Below, in pieces: positions 17,072 to 24,473 of a stretch of 64,000 nt of DNA. The first letter of the stretch is position 1; the number at the start of each line of letters is the position of its first letter. Position numbers and translations under genes: made by a program. This DNA comes from Methylophilaceae bacterium (GTDB lineage Bacteria; Pseudomonadota; Gammaproteobacteria; Burkholderiales; Methylophilaceae). Where the stretch lies: NCBI GenBank assembly GCA_028342535.1, contig JAOLWQ010000003.1:80571-144570 (forward strand). Direction: 5' to 3'. The notes under the pieces were generated by a model. It did no database searches, was not told the origin of the DNA, and saw only the letters and a program-made list of their open reading frames with translations.

Positions 17072-17851
17072 ATGAAAAAAATACCAGTAATTATTCCCTT
17101 CTTTAAAGATCATGATGCTTTAGATAAAGCAAAGCAATCGTTGGCAAATCAGAAAATTGCTACTGAGCTATTTATTCGTGATAACTCTTACGATAATATT
17201 CTTTACACTAAAGCAATTAATGAGGGCTTAAGAAAATTTTGCTTTAATAATTCGTATGATTTTATATTAGTCATGAACCAAGATGCTTACCCTTCTGCAA
17301 ACTGCCTTGATGTCCTAGTTAAAACAATGGAAATGAATCCAAAATGTGGAATAGTTACGCCTGTAGCTTTTGATGAGCAAGGTAAAAATACGTGGTATGG
17401 TGGATTAGAGGCTTTTCCTTGGGGGCGACATCGATTTGGAGAGAGTTCTCGACCAGACACCCCTGACTCATTACTTGAGCCTTTTCATACTCCCTGGGCT
17501 AATGGGGCATGTATGTTGCTTAGAGTTGATATGGTAAAAGAAATTGGCTTATTAGATGAAAATATGCAATTCATTTGTTCAGACGCAGATTATTCATTTA
17601 CAGCAAGATCAAGAGGTTGGGAGATATTAGTATCACCTCGTGCAATCATTGAGCATGATCTTGGATCAAGCTCTCCTCTGAAAAATGATTGGTTAACTCA
17701 AGTTAAGCTAGAGGATCAGATTTATTTTGGAGAAAAATGGTTAAGCGGAGATGTATACAAAAAATTATCTTTTGAAGGTTCTTTATTAACTTCGTCAGTG
17801 ATTGCAAATGAATTGGAAAAAAGTAGAAGCTATTTAAAAGAAATCAGCTAA
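17072..17851 (+). CDS. Family 2 glycosyltransferase
   Basis: The 259-aa protein has a GT-A layout. KKIPVIIPFFKDHDALDKA is at the start, FIRDNSYDN follows the first strands, LVMNQDAYPS carries a metal-site-like Q-D-A, and WANGACMLLRVDMVKEIGLLDE with ICSDADYSFTARSRGW is the acceptor-side pattern seen in rhamnosyltransferase-like enzymes. It follows the second TPR-glycosyltransferase by 46 bases and is probably co-expressed. Donor and acceptor are unknown. Confidence 0.85.
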   Translation: MKKIPVIIPFFKDHDALDKAKQSLANQKIATELFIRDNSYDNILYTKAINEGLRKFCFNNSYDFILVMNQDAYPSANCLDVLVKTMEMNPKCGIVTPVAFDEQGKNTWYGGLEAFPWGRHRFGESSRPDTPDSLLEPFHTPWANGACMLLRVDMVKEIGLLDENMQFICSDADYSFTARSRGWEILVSPRAIIEHDLGSSSPLKNDWLTQVKLEDQIYFGEKWLSGDVYKKLSFEGSLLTSSVIANELEKSRSYLKEIS

Positions 17852-17926
17852 CAAATAATAAGTAAGAATGAATTATTTAATTAAAATATAGTCTTATATT
17901 TTTAAAAAAAAAAGGATAACAATTAA

Positions 17927-18055
17927 ATGTTAACAAATAAAACAGAAGAAGAATGTCCAGCCCATAAATGTAAACCTTTTATGGCTTTATGTTATTTGGC
18001 TGCTCTTTTTTTAATTTTAGGCATAGTCTCGTTTGTTAAATATCTCTTTAATTAA
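17927..18055 (+). CDS. 42-aa Cys-containing single-pass membrane protein, unknown
   Basis: ATG 17927 is preceded by AAAGGA (17912-17917) about nine bases upstream. The protein is MLTNKTEEECPAHKCKPFM followed by a hydrophobic segment (about 19-37) and a short basic end, KYLFN. The C-P-x-x-x-C pair (Cys10, Cys15) before the membrane segment could bind metal or be redox active. It lies directly before a secreted protein and the DCC/photolyase group. No family is recognised. Confidence 0.5.
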   Translation: MLTNKTEEECPAHKCKPFMALCYLAALFLILGIVSFVKYLFN

Positions 18056-18080
18056 TCTTAAAAGGTTTTTGTATAATAAA

Positions 18081-18458
18081 ATGAAAAAATCACTACTACT
18101 TTTCTTTTTTCTGCCCAATTTTGTAATGGCTGAAGTACTTCATGTTGATTTAATTTGCGAAGGAGAGTCAGCTCTTTATTGTGAAGATTCCAAAAAATGC
18201 GGAAATGAGCCGGCTGTTGAAATTATAAAGATAGTTGGCAACACTTTAATTCATAAAATTCATGGGAATCAATTTTTAGAAGTCAATGACAATATGGTTA
18301 GTTATGAAGAGATCGATACGGATGGTTCAATTGGATTCTCTCTTAATATAAATAGACAAACAGGTAAGATTGAAATAATAAGAGGTTGGAGCAAGCCATA
18401 CCACTTTACTGGAGTATGTCAGCAACCTCATATTAAAAATCCATACGATCCTACTTAA
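18081..18458 (+). CDS. Secreted hypothetical protein with signal peptide
   Basis: The 125-aa protein starts at ATG 18081, giving a clean signal peptide MKKSLLLFFFLPNFVMA with a likely cleavage after A-x-A-like VMA. A longer frame from TTG 18033 would bury it and is rejected. The mature part has four or five cysteines (LICEGESALYCEDSKKCG and FTGVCQQP) that could form disulfides in the periplasm. I recognise no domain. It is followed 19 bases later by the DCC-family gene. Confidence 0.65.
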   Translation: MKKSLLLFFFLPNFVMAEVLHVDLICEGESALYCEDSKKCGNEPAVEIIKIVGNTLIHKIHGNQFLEVNDNMVSYEEIDTDGSIGFSLNINRQTGKIEIIRGWSKPYHFTGVCQQPHIKNPYDPT

Positions 18459-18477
18459 AAAGGGGATTGATAAAATC

Positions 18478-18849
18478 ATGATTTCAGTTTTTTATGATGA
18501 TAAATGTAGTTTATGTTCTAGAGAGATTAATTTTTATAAAAAAATTGCCCCAAAAGCTCCCTTGAAATGGTTAGGGATATCTTCCTCATCGAAAGAGTTA
18601 AAAAATGCAAAAGTAAAGCGCTTAGATGCATTAATGTTTCTTCATGCAAGAGATCAGGATGGTATTTTTCACATAGGGGTAGATGCTTTTATATTGATTT
18701 GGCGTAATCTTCCATATTTTAAGTATATAAATTATTTTATTTCGCTACCAGGAATTTATCAACTTGCTAATCTCATTTATGAAAAATTTGCTAAGTATCG
18801 CTTTAAAAATCTTGAACATTGCCAAATAGAATTTCATAAAATAAAATAA
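18478..18849 (+). CDS. DCC-family (DUF393) thiol-disulfide oxidoreductase-like protein
   Basis: The 123-aa protein has the family's opening SVFYDDKCSLCSREINFYK, where D-x-K-C-x-x-C is the thioredoxin-like redox motif (C10, C13). Length is normal for the family. No exact function is proven for DUF393 proteins. Here it stands 13 bases before the CRY-DASH gene, and I recall the family being found next to photolyase genes in aquatic bacteria, so a link to light or oxidative stress is plausible. Confidence 0.82.
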   Translation: MISVFYDDKCSLCSREINFYKKIAPKAPLKWLGISSSSKELKNAKVKRLDALMFLHARDQDGIFHIGVDAFILIWRNLPYFKYINYFISLPGIYQLANLIYEKFAKYRFKNLEHCQIEFHKIK

Positions 18850-18862
18850 TTTTAAGATACTT

Positions 18863-20140
18863 ATGAGAGCTATATATTGGTTTAGAAACGATCTAAGGTT
18901 GAATGATAATCTCTCGTTAAATTTAGCACTCAATAAATCAGATGAAATTTTATTTGTATATATTCATGATATCGTTAATGATAATAAAGCTTCTTGGGGA
19001 TTCAAGAAGATGGGAGAACATAGAAAATTATTTTTATCACAAGGCTTAAAAGAATTAAACCAAAATTTAGGAAAATATGCTCATTCATTAAATATATACA
19101 TTGATGATTCAGTAGATATCCTAAAAAAATTAGTTACTAAGTATAAAATCGATACTATTTTTTGTGAATCAATTGAAGCTTTTGATGAGAAGAAACAAAT
19201 AGAGTTACTGGGTAATTTAGAAATTAATGTTATTACTTATTTTCAGTCATCATTATTTAAAATAAATCAGTTACCTTTTGATATAGGCGGTTTACCTGAT
19301 GTATTTACTAACTTCAGAAAAGCTCTTGAACACTTTGACATTAAGCCAAATAAACCTGCAAGTCTTTCGAATAAAATATTTAATATAGCTTCAATTAAAG
19401 ATATTAAGTTTGTTGAGCTAGAGACTAATCTAAATAGATATAGTGAGAGTTCATTTCCAATTATGGATAAAGATTTTATGGGTGGAGAAAAATCAGGTAC
19501 TTTGTATTTAAAAAAATATTTTCAAAGCAATAAAGCAGAGAGCTATAAATATACAAGGAATGAATTAACAGGGATAAACTTTTCAACTAAGTTTTCACCA
19601 TGGCTTGCACTTGGCTATATTTCAGCAAGACAAGTATTTTTCTCTTTGAGTGAGTATGAAAATAAGAATATTAAAAATGAAAGTACCTATTGGATTTTTT
19701 TTGAGCTACTCTGGAGAGATTATTTTAGGTTCATCATGATTAAATATGGAGAGAAATTATTTTTTAAAAGGGGTTTAAATTTATCAAAACAAAATATAAA
19801 ACATGATGATGATAACTTTGAATTATGGAAAGCAGGAAAAACTAATAATAATTTCATTAATGCAGGTATGAATGAGCTTAGAGTAACAGGATTTTTATCA
19901 AATAGAATGAGACAAATTGTTGCGAGCTATTTTATAAATGAATTAAGCTGTGATTGGAGAGCTGGCGCTGCATGGTTTGAATCAAAACTAATTGATTATG
20001 ATGTTTATAGTAATCAAGGAAATTGGGCATATATTTCTGGATGTGGAACAGACCCTCGTGGCGGAAGATTATTTAATATTGAAAAACAACAAAAGATATA
20101 CGATAAAAATTTTAATTATCAAATATTGTGGAATTTATAA
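18863..20140 (+). CDS. CRY-DASH-type cryptochrome/photolyase
   Basis: The 425-aa protein opens with AIYWFRNDLRLNDNLSL, the photolyase alpha/beta domain. It carries LPDVFTNFRKALE, the P-D-V-[FY]-T-x-F-R-K signature of the DASH group. The FAD domain shows KFSPWLALGYISARQV, FFELLWRDYFRF, RVTGFLSNRMRQIVASYF, and SNQGNWAYISGCGTDPRGGR. CRY-DASH proteins repair cyclobutane dimers in single-stranded or looped DNA using FAD and often a folate antenna. It overlaps the next photolyase gene by one base (TAATG), so the two are co-translated. Confidence 0.93.
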   Translation: MRAIYWFRNDLRLNDNLSLNLALNKSDEILFVYIHDIVNDNKASWGFKKMGEHRKLFLSQGLKELNQNLGKYAHSLNIYIDDSVDILKKLVTKYKIDTIFCESIEAFDEKKQIELLGNLEINVITYFQSSLFKINQLPFDIGGLPDVFTNFRKALEHFDIKPNKPASLSNKIFNIASIKDIKFVELETNLNRYSESSFPIMDKDFMGGEKSGTLYLKKYFQSNKAESYKYTRNELTGINFSTKFSPWLALGYISARQVFFSLSEYENKNIKNESTYWIFFELLWRDYFRFIMIKYGEKLFFKRGLNLSKQNIKHDDDNFELWKAGKTNNNFINAGMNELRVTGFLSNRMRQIVASYFINELSCDWRAGAAWFESKLIDYDVYSNQGNWAYISGCGTDPRGGRLFNIEKQQKIYDKNFNYQILWNL

Positions 20141-21633
20141 TGAAAAAACTGCATGTCATATTAGGCAACCAATTATTTCCAATTAATAAAATAAATAAAA
20201 AAGAATCATCATTGGTGTTTATGGCGGAAGATTATGATTTATGCTCTGAACATAAAAATCATAAATTAAAAATTTTAAATTTTCTAGTTTCAATGAGAGA
20301 GTATCGTGATCATTTAAAGAAAAATGGTTTTAAAGTTTTTTATGCTCAAATTGAAGAACCTGATTTTGATAAACCCTATGAATTAAAACTATTAAATATT
20401 TTAACTAAAGAAAAAATTAATGAGGTTTTATTCTATGAAATAGAAGATTACTTGTTTGAAAAAAAGATTATTAATTTTTTAAATAAAAATTCTATTAAAT
20501 ATTCGATATCACCTTCACCAATGTTCTTATGCTCAAGAAACAAATTTTTAGAATTTTCAAAAATAAATAAAACTCTTAGAATGGCTAGTTTTTATCAAAT
20601 GATGAGGAAAGATTTAAAGATATTAGTTGATGAAAAAGAGAAGCCAATTGGAGGTAAATGGTCATTTGATCTTGATAATAGAAAAAAACTTCCTAAAGAT
20701 ATTTTGCTTCCATCAATACCAAAAAATAAACCTTCTATATATCTTGACGAATTAGATAAAATAATTAATTTAAAATTCAAACATCATCCAGGCACCACTA
20801 AAAATAATTGGGTACCTTTTAATAGAGAACAGGCGATGGAAATGCTCGAGGATTTTCTAAAAAATAAACTTGAAAATTTTGGTAAGTATGAAGATGCTAT
20901 AGATTCAAATAATAATTTTTTATTTCATAGTGCGCTAAGTCCAATTATAAATATGGGATTAATTACACCGATTGAAGTTATAGAAAAAACACTTATTTAT
21001 CACACAAAGACACCTTTTCCATTAAATTCTCTTGAAGGCTTTATAAGACAAATTATAGGATGGAGAGAGTTCATTAGGGGAATATATCATTTAGAAGGCC
21101 AGAATGAGTCTGTTGGTAATTTTTGGAACCATGATAGATGTTTAACAAAAGACTGGTATGACGGTACAACAGGGATTGTCCCCTTAGACGATGCTATTAA
21201 AGATTGTGTTAACTATGGTTATACGCATCATATTCCAAGGCTAATGATTATTTCAAATATAATGAATTTATCTAGAATTCATCCAACTGAAATTCATAAA
21301 TGGTTTATGGAAATGTTTGTAGATTCTGCAGACTGGGTAATGACACCTAATGTATTCGGAATGGGTACATTCGCTGATGGCGGATTATTTGCTACCAAAC
21401 CTTACTCTTGTGGATCCAATTATATTTTAAAAATGAGTAATTATAAAAAGGGTGAATGGTGCGAAACATTAGATGGTCTGTACTGGAGTTTTATATCTGA
21501 TAATGAATTATTTTTTAAAAAAAATCCTAGACTATCAATTATAAGTAACTCACTTAAAAGAATGAAGCCTGAAAGAAAAGAAATTATTTTCAACAAAGCC
21601 AAAAATTTTATTAAAGAAAAGACAAAAAAATAA
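20140..21633 (+). CDS. FeS-BCP-like (PhrB/CryB-type) photolyase, apparently lacking the iron-sulfur ligands
   Basis: The 497-aa protein matches the bacterial (6-4) photolyase/cryptochrome family: VILGNQLFP near the start, TLRMASFYQMMRK, IRQIIGWREFIRGIY, THHIPRLMIISNIMNL, and GMGTFADGGLFATKPY. Typical members then carry a Y-C-x-x-C motif and a later C-P before xLYW that hold a [4Fe-4S] cluster. Here this part is shortened to MSNYKKGEWCETLDGLYW (21433 onwards) with one Cys only, and the fourth ligand position upstream looks like Pro. The cluster is therefore probably absent. I chose ATG 20140 over GTG 20128 because it abuts the CRY-DASH stop. Confidence 0.88.
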   Translation: MKKLHVILGNQLFPINKINKKESSLVFMAEDYDLCSEHKNHKLKILNFLVSMREYRDHLKKNGFKVFYAQIEEPDFDKPYELKLLNILTKEKINEVLFYEIEDYLFEKKIINFLNKNSIKYSISPSPMFLCSRNKFLEFSKINKTLRMASFYQMMRKDLKILVDEKEKPIGGKWSFDLDNRKKLPKDILLPSIPKNKPSIYLDELDKIINLKFKHHPGTTKNNWVPFNREQAMEMLEDFLKNKLENFGKYEDAIDSNNNFLFHSALSPIINMGLITPIEVIEKTLIYHTKTPFPLNSLEGFIRQIIGWREFIRGIYHLEGQNESVGNFWNHDRCLTKDWYDGTTGIVPLDDAIKDCVNYGYTHHIPRLMIISNIMNLSRIHPTEIHKWFMEMFVDSADWVMTPNVFGMGTFADGGLFATKPYSCGSNYILKMSNYKKGEWCETLDGLYWSFISDNELFFKKNPRLSIISNSLKRMKPERKEIIFNKAKNFIKEKTKK

Positions 21634-21642
21634 CCAAATTTT

Positions 21643-21804
21643 ATGAAAACTTGCCCAAAATGCAAATCTAATATGATTATAGATGTAATTTATGATGTCA
21701 TTTCTCAGCCCGATACCCCTGTTAACAGATGCAAATCTTGCGGGTATGAGTTTGGTGGTCTTGATAAGTATTTGAATGATGAATTTATTAATGATGATTT
21801 ATAA
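21643..21804 (+). CDS. 53-aa zinc-ribbon protein
   Basis: The short protein starts MKTCPKCKSNM and later has NRCKSCGYEFGG, giving two C-x-x-C pairs (Cys4/7 and Cys30/33) spaced as in a zinc ribbon. The remaining C-terminus is acidic. It begins nine bases after the photolyase stop on the same strand, so it is probably the last gene of that operon. No function can be given. It might bind nucleic acid or a partner protein. Confidence 0.7.
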   Translation: MKTCPKCKSNMIIDVIYDVISQPDTPVNRCKSCGYEFGGLDKYLNDEFINDDL

Positions 21805-21832
21805 TATATCAAATTGACAAAATTGTGTGTAC

Positions 21833-22234
21833 CTAAGCCTTCATAAAAAGTGGAATAATAAAAGCGAAAAGAAGTCCAATTAGAAATATTCCTAGTGATG
21901 TAAAATATATAACCATCGATAATTTTCTGGCTTGCATGCATGCATATGCTTGTTTTTTATCTGCAGGACATGGCATACTTTTAGTTTGGTACTGCATTAT
22001 TCCAGAAATAATAAGTATTATAAATGCACCAATAAATATTGGAATTTTATATATAGAAAGAATTATCAATTGTGGAAATATCGAAATTAACGAGCTTAAT
22101 GCTGCCCCTGCACCAATCGAAACTAATAGGGCAGGTAGCGCACAACAAAATATAGTTCCTGTACTGGTAAATAAAGCTAGATAATTTACTAGTTTATTTG
22201 ACGTAATTATTTGAGTGTTCTTACTCAGAGTCAT
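21833..22234 (-). CDS. MerT-like metal transport membrane protein
   Basis: The 133-aa protein has three to four transmembrane segments. A vicinal Cys pair lies in the first (TIFCCALPALLVSIGAG, C30/C31), and further Cys at 89 and 99 lie in the loop before the last segment (CPADKKQAYACMQARK). This is the layout of MerT mercury transporters, although sequence match beyond the Cys pattern is modest. The gene overlaps the upstream MerP-like gene by 14 bases. With a CsoR-type regulator at the operon start, copper or another soft metal is as likely as mercury. No merA was seen. Confidence 0.68.
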   Translation of the reverse strand: MTLSKNTQIITSNKLVNYLALFTSTGTIFCCALPALLVSIGAGAALSSLISIFPQLIILSIYKIPIFIGAFIILIISGIMQYQTKSMPCPADKKQAYACMQARKLSMVIYFTSLGIFLIGLLFAFIIPLFMKA

Positions 22235-22538
22235 ACTTATCCCTAATTTGAATCACAGAGTCAGAAACGACCTCAATTTTTTTAACATCGTAACCCGCCT
22301 CAGTAATGATTGTTGTAATAAGTTTATTATCAATAACTTTGCCATCTTTCGATTCTATTGCGACAAAGTAATTCTCTAGATTAACAAAAACATCTTTTAT
22401 ATTTTTCGTTGATTTAAAACTTTTTTCAAGACCTTGTGCACAAAATGCACATACCATCCCAAGAACCTCAATTTTTTGTGTCACTGCATTGCTATTTAAA
22501 CTAAACAATAATATTGATAATAATGCTAATTTTTTCAT
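22221..22538 (-). CDS. Periplasmic heavy-metal-associated (HMA/MerP-like) protein
   Basis: The 105-aa protein has a signal peptide (MKKLALLSILLFSLNSNA) and an HMA domain with EVLGMVCAFCAQGLEKSFK, in which GMxCxxC (Cys30, Cys33) binds the metal. A beta-alpha-beta-beta-alpha-beta pattern is consistent up to about residue 92. It is expected to bind Cu(I), Hg(II) or a similar ion in the periplasm and hand it to the MerT-like protein encoded next. A ribosome binding site GGAG is seen before its ATG on the minus strand. Confidence 0.83.
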   Translation of the reverse strand: MKKLALLSILLFSLNSNAVTQKIEVLGMVCAFCAQGLEKSFKSTKNIKDVFVNLENYFVAIESKDGKVIDNKLITTIITEAGYDVKKIEVVSDSVIQIRDKYDSE

Positions 22539-22549
22539 AACGTGATCTC

Positions 22550-23203
22550 CTAAAATGTATACATCAAATGAATAGATGGGTCCCCAACTGTTGTTATCCC
22601 AGCATCCATAAATATTGCATTATTTATCAATCTTAGGGTAGAGGTGTATTCAACTTTCGTGAATAGACTATTAGTATTTTTAGCTTTTAAAATAAGCCAG
22701 GGTTGTATTTTTTTATAGCTCGTTTCATAGAATGAAAAACCAGCTTCAATTTTACTCGTATCAAAATTATCATGTCCAACTCTTAAAAATTTATGTGAGA
22801 TTAGCCCATAGATTCTTTTTGTTTCATAATCAAATTGGAATTTAGGGCTTAAATAAGAATCTCTTTTCTCCTTGGAGTTTTTTTTAATACTCACTGTTCC
22901 AGCTTCAGTAAAAAGCCATAGGTTAGTTTGCGAGTTAATTGCATTTATTCTCATCAACTTCCTCAAATGAAATATCCCACCTGATTTTATCTGGTAATCC
23001 CTCCCTTTCATCTGGTGTGCTTTTATCCCTAATGAGTCTTTTGAGGTCATTGCATAACTTGATTCAACACTAGAATGATTTTTACTAATCGTAGTCATGC
23101 TGGTGATTGAGCCCTTAAAATTCATCGGTGCTGCCTGAAGTCCTGATTGGTAGATAACTAAGAGTCCGATAACCATTGCATAAATTTTAATTATTTTTAT
23201 CAT
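22550..23203 (-). CDS. Secreted, probably outer-membrane beta-barrel protein of the metal cassette
   Basis: The 217-aa protein starts with a signal peptide (about 1-25, ending GLQAAPM). The rest is rich in alternating polar and aromatic residues (TNLWLFTEAGTVSI, FQFDYETKRIYGLISHKFL, IQPWLILKAKN) and ends in LMYTF. A terminal Phe after alternating residues is typical of outer-membrane barrels. I recognise no named family. It overlaps csoR-like by 4 bases and precedes the MerP-like gene, so it should be made when the metal regulator is released. Confidence 0.6.
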   Translation of the reverse strand: MIKIIKIYAMVIGLLVIYQSGLQAAPMNFKGSITSMTTISKNHSSVESSYAMTSKDSLGIKAHQMKGRDYQIKSGGIFHLRKLMRINAINSQTNLWLFTEAGTVSIKKNSKEKRDSYLSPKFQFDYETKRIYGLISHKFLRVGHDNFDTSKIEAGFSFYETSYKKIQPWLILKAKNTNSLFTKVEYTSTLRLINNAIFMDAGITTVGDPSIHLMYTF

Positions 23204-23484
23204 CGTTTGTATAAGTTAGTAAGCTCCTGAATTTTTTCTGCCTGTACTTTTTTATCTTTTGAATGAAATGCATCCATCACGCAGGTTTCAAGGTGTTTTT
23301 GAAGCATAATAATTTCTAGAGACTGGCAGGCTGAGCTTACCGCTTTTAATTGAGTAATGATCTCTGGACAATACCTTTTGTCCTGAATCATTTTTTTTAT
23401 TCCATTTAATTGACCTACGACTTTGTTTATTCTTGGAATATGCTTTTCATAATTTGGGTGTTTAGAATCACAACTTTTATCCAT
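23200..23484 (-). CDS. CsoR/RcnR-family metal-sensing repressor
   Basis: The 94-aa all-helical protein starts with HIPRINKVVGQLNGIKKMIQ, the family's DNA-contacting helix. It carries Cys39, His64 and Cys68 (YCPEII... KHLETC). Their spacing of 25 and 4 residues equals the C-H-C set of the copper sensor CsoR, rather than the nickel or formaldehyde sets. It heads the minus-strand cassette with the outer-membrane, MerP-like and MerT-like genes. A GC-rich inverted repeat that fits a CsoR-type operator lies 34 bases upstream (23518-23534). Cu(I) sensing is the best guess. Confidence 0.88.
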   Translation of the reverse strand: MDKSCDSKHPNYEKHIPRINKVVGQLNGIKKMIQDKRYCPEIITQLKAVSSACQSLEIIMLQKHLETCVMDAFHSKDKKVQAEKIQELTNLYKR

Positions 23485-23517
23485 AATTTTTCCTTAAATT
23501 TTGATTATTTATACTCT

Positions 23518-23534
23518 ATACCCCTATAGGGTAT
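23518..23534. promoter_or_regulatory. Predicted CsoR-type operator
   Basis: ATACCCCTATAGGGTAT is a near-perfect palindrome with a C4/G3 tract around a TATA centre, unlike the AT-rich DNA around it. It lies 34 bases upstream of the CsoR-like start. Family repressors are known to bind such C/G-tract inverted repeats, so autoregulation of the cassette is expected. The divergent MsrB fusion gene starts 115 bases to the right. Confidence 0.72.
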
Positions 23535-23648
23535 TAATCAAGTATTTATTTAAAAAATTACGATCATAATAACAATAATTTTTTTAGAACTTTGTTTGGT
23601 AATTGGTATCATACTGAGTAATATTGCATAATTAATTTAAGGATGACT

Positions 23649-24383
23649 ATGAATACTCTATCTTTGTTGTTTGAAATCAAACAAAAATTATTAGTTGTTT
23701 TACCTTTATTAATTTTTTCATTAATATCGCATGCTGGAGATGAAAAATTGAATGATAATAAAAAAATTTTAGATGGGAAAATCCTCGCCAAAACTCAACT
23801 TGTAGTTTTTGAGTCTGAGACTTGTAGCTCTTGTAAGGCATTTAAAAAAGATGTGATGGCCAACTGGAAATCATCTTATTCCATTGAAAAAACTTACAGC
23901 ATGCAAGTGCCACTTGGGTGGGAGTTAAAAGAATCAGTTTGGGCTACCCCAACTATTGTTATGTTTGAAGATGGTAAAGAGACTTCTAGGTACACAGGTT
24001 ATGACGGAAACACAAAAGAATTTTGGCGCTGGTTTGGCATGCAAACTTTAACCCCTGAACAAAAAAAAATTGCTTTTGAAAGTGGAACAGAACTGCCATT
24101 TAGTGGTTCATTATTAGATAATAAAGATCCAGGATATTATGTTGACCCAATCACCGGCGAGCGCTTATTTCGAAGTGATGCAAAATTTACAAGTGGTACT
24201 GGCTGGCCAAGTTTTTTTGATCCAATTCCAGGATCTTTAGTATTTAAAGAAGATGGTAATAGGGTGGAGGTTTTGAGTGCTAGTTCAGGTATTCATTTGG
24301 GCCATGTATTTAATGATGGACCACCGCCAAGTGGTAAACGATACTGTATTAATAGTGCCGTACTAAAATTTGTAGCAGATTAA
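23649..24383 (+). CDS. msrB: Exported thioredoxin-like / methionine-R-sulfoxide reductase (MsrB) fusion
   Basis: The 244-aa protein has an N-terminal hydrophobic signal (LLVVLPLLIFSLISHA). A thioredoxin-like part follows with VVFESETCSSCKAFKK (C-x-x-C) and WATPTIVMFEDG. An MsrB domain (about 140-244) has FTSGTGWPSFFDPI, HLGHVFNDGP and catalytic RYCINS. The zinc-binding C-x-x-C pairs of many MsrBs are missing (YYVDPITGERLF, LSASSGIHLGHVF), as in zinc-free forms. ATG 23649 is preferred over 23643 because AAGGA is then five bases upstream. It probably repairs oxidised methionine in the periplasm, with its own reductant domain. Confidence 0.88.
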   Translation: MNTLSLLFEIKQKLLVVLPLLIFSLISHAGDEKLNDNKKILDGKILAKTQLVVFESETCSSCKAFKKDVMANWKSSYSIEKTYSMQVPLGWELKESVWATPTIVMFEDGKETSRYTGYDGNTKEFWRWFGMQTLTPEQKKIAFESGTELPFSGSLLDNKDPGYYVDPITGERLFRSDAKFTSGTGWPSFFDPIPGSLVFKEDGNRVEVLSASSGIHLGHVFNDGPPPSGKRYCINSAVLKFVAD

Positions 24384-24473
24384 TTTTATTTCATCTGTTT
24401 CTTACTGTTCTTTATTATCTTAAATTAGGTTTAACCTTGATTTAAATTTTCTTATTAGGAGTCCTAAACTTAG

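Noticed and set aside
21936..22184. An 82-codon plus-strand frame opposite the MerT-like gene
   Set aside because: It lies wholly inside a gene with recognisable Cys pattern and operon context, has no ribosome binding site and resembles no family.
21833..23484. A mercury resistance operon
   Set aside because: There is no mercuric reductase or MerR; the regulator is CsoR-like with copper-type ligands, so mercury is not supported as the main substrate.
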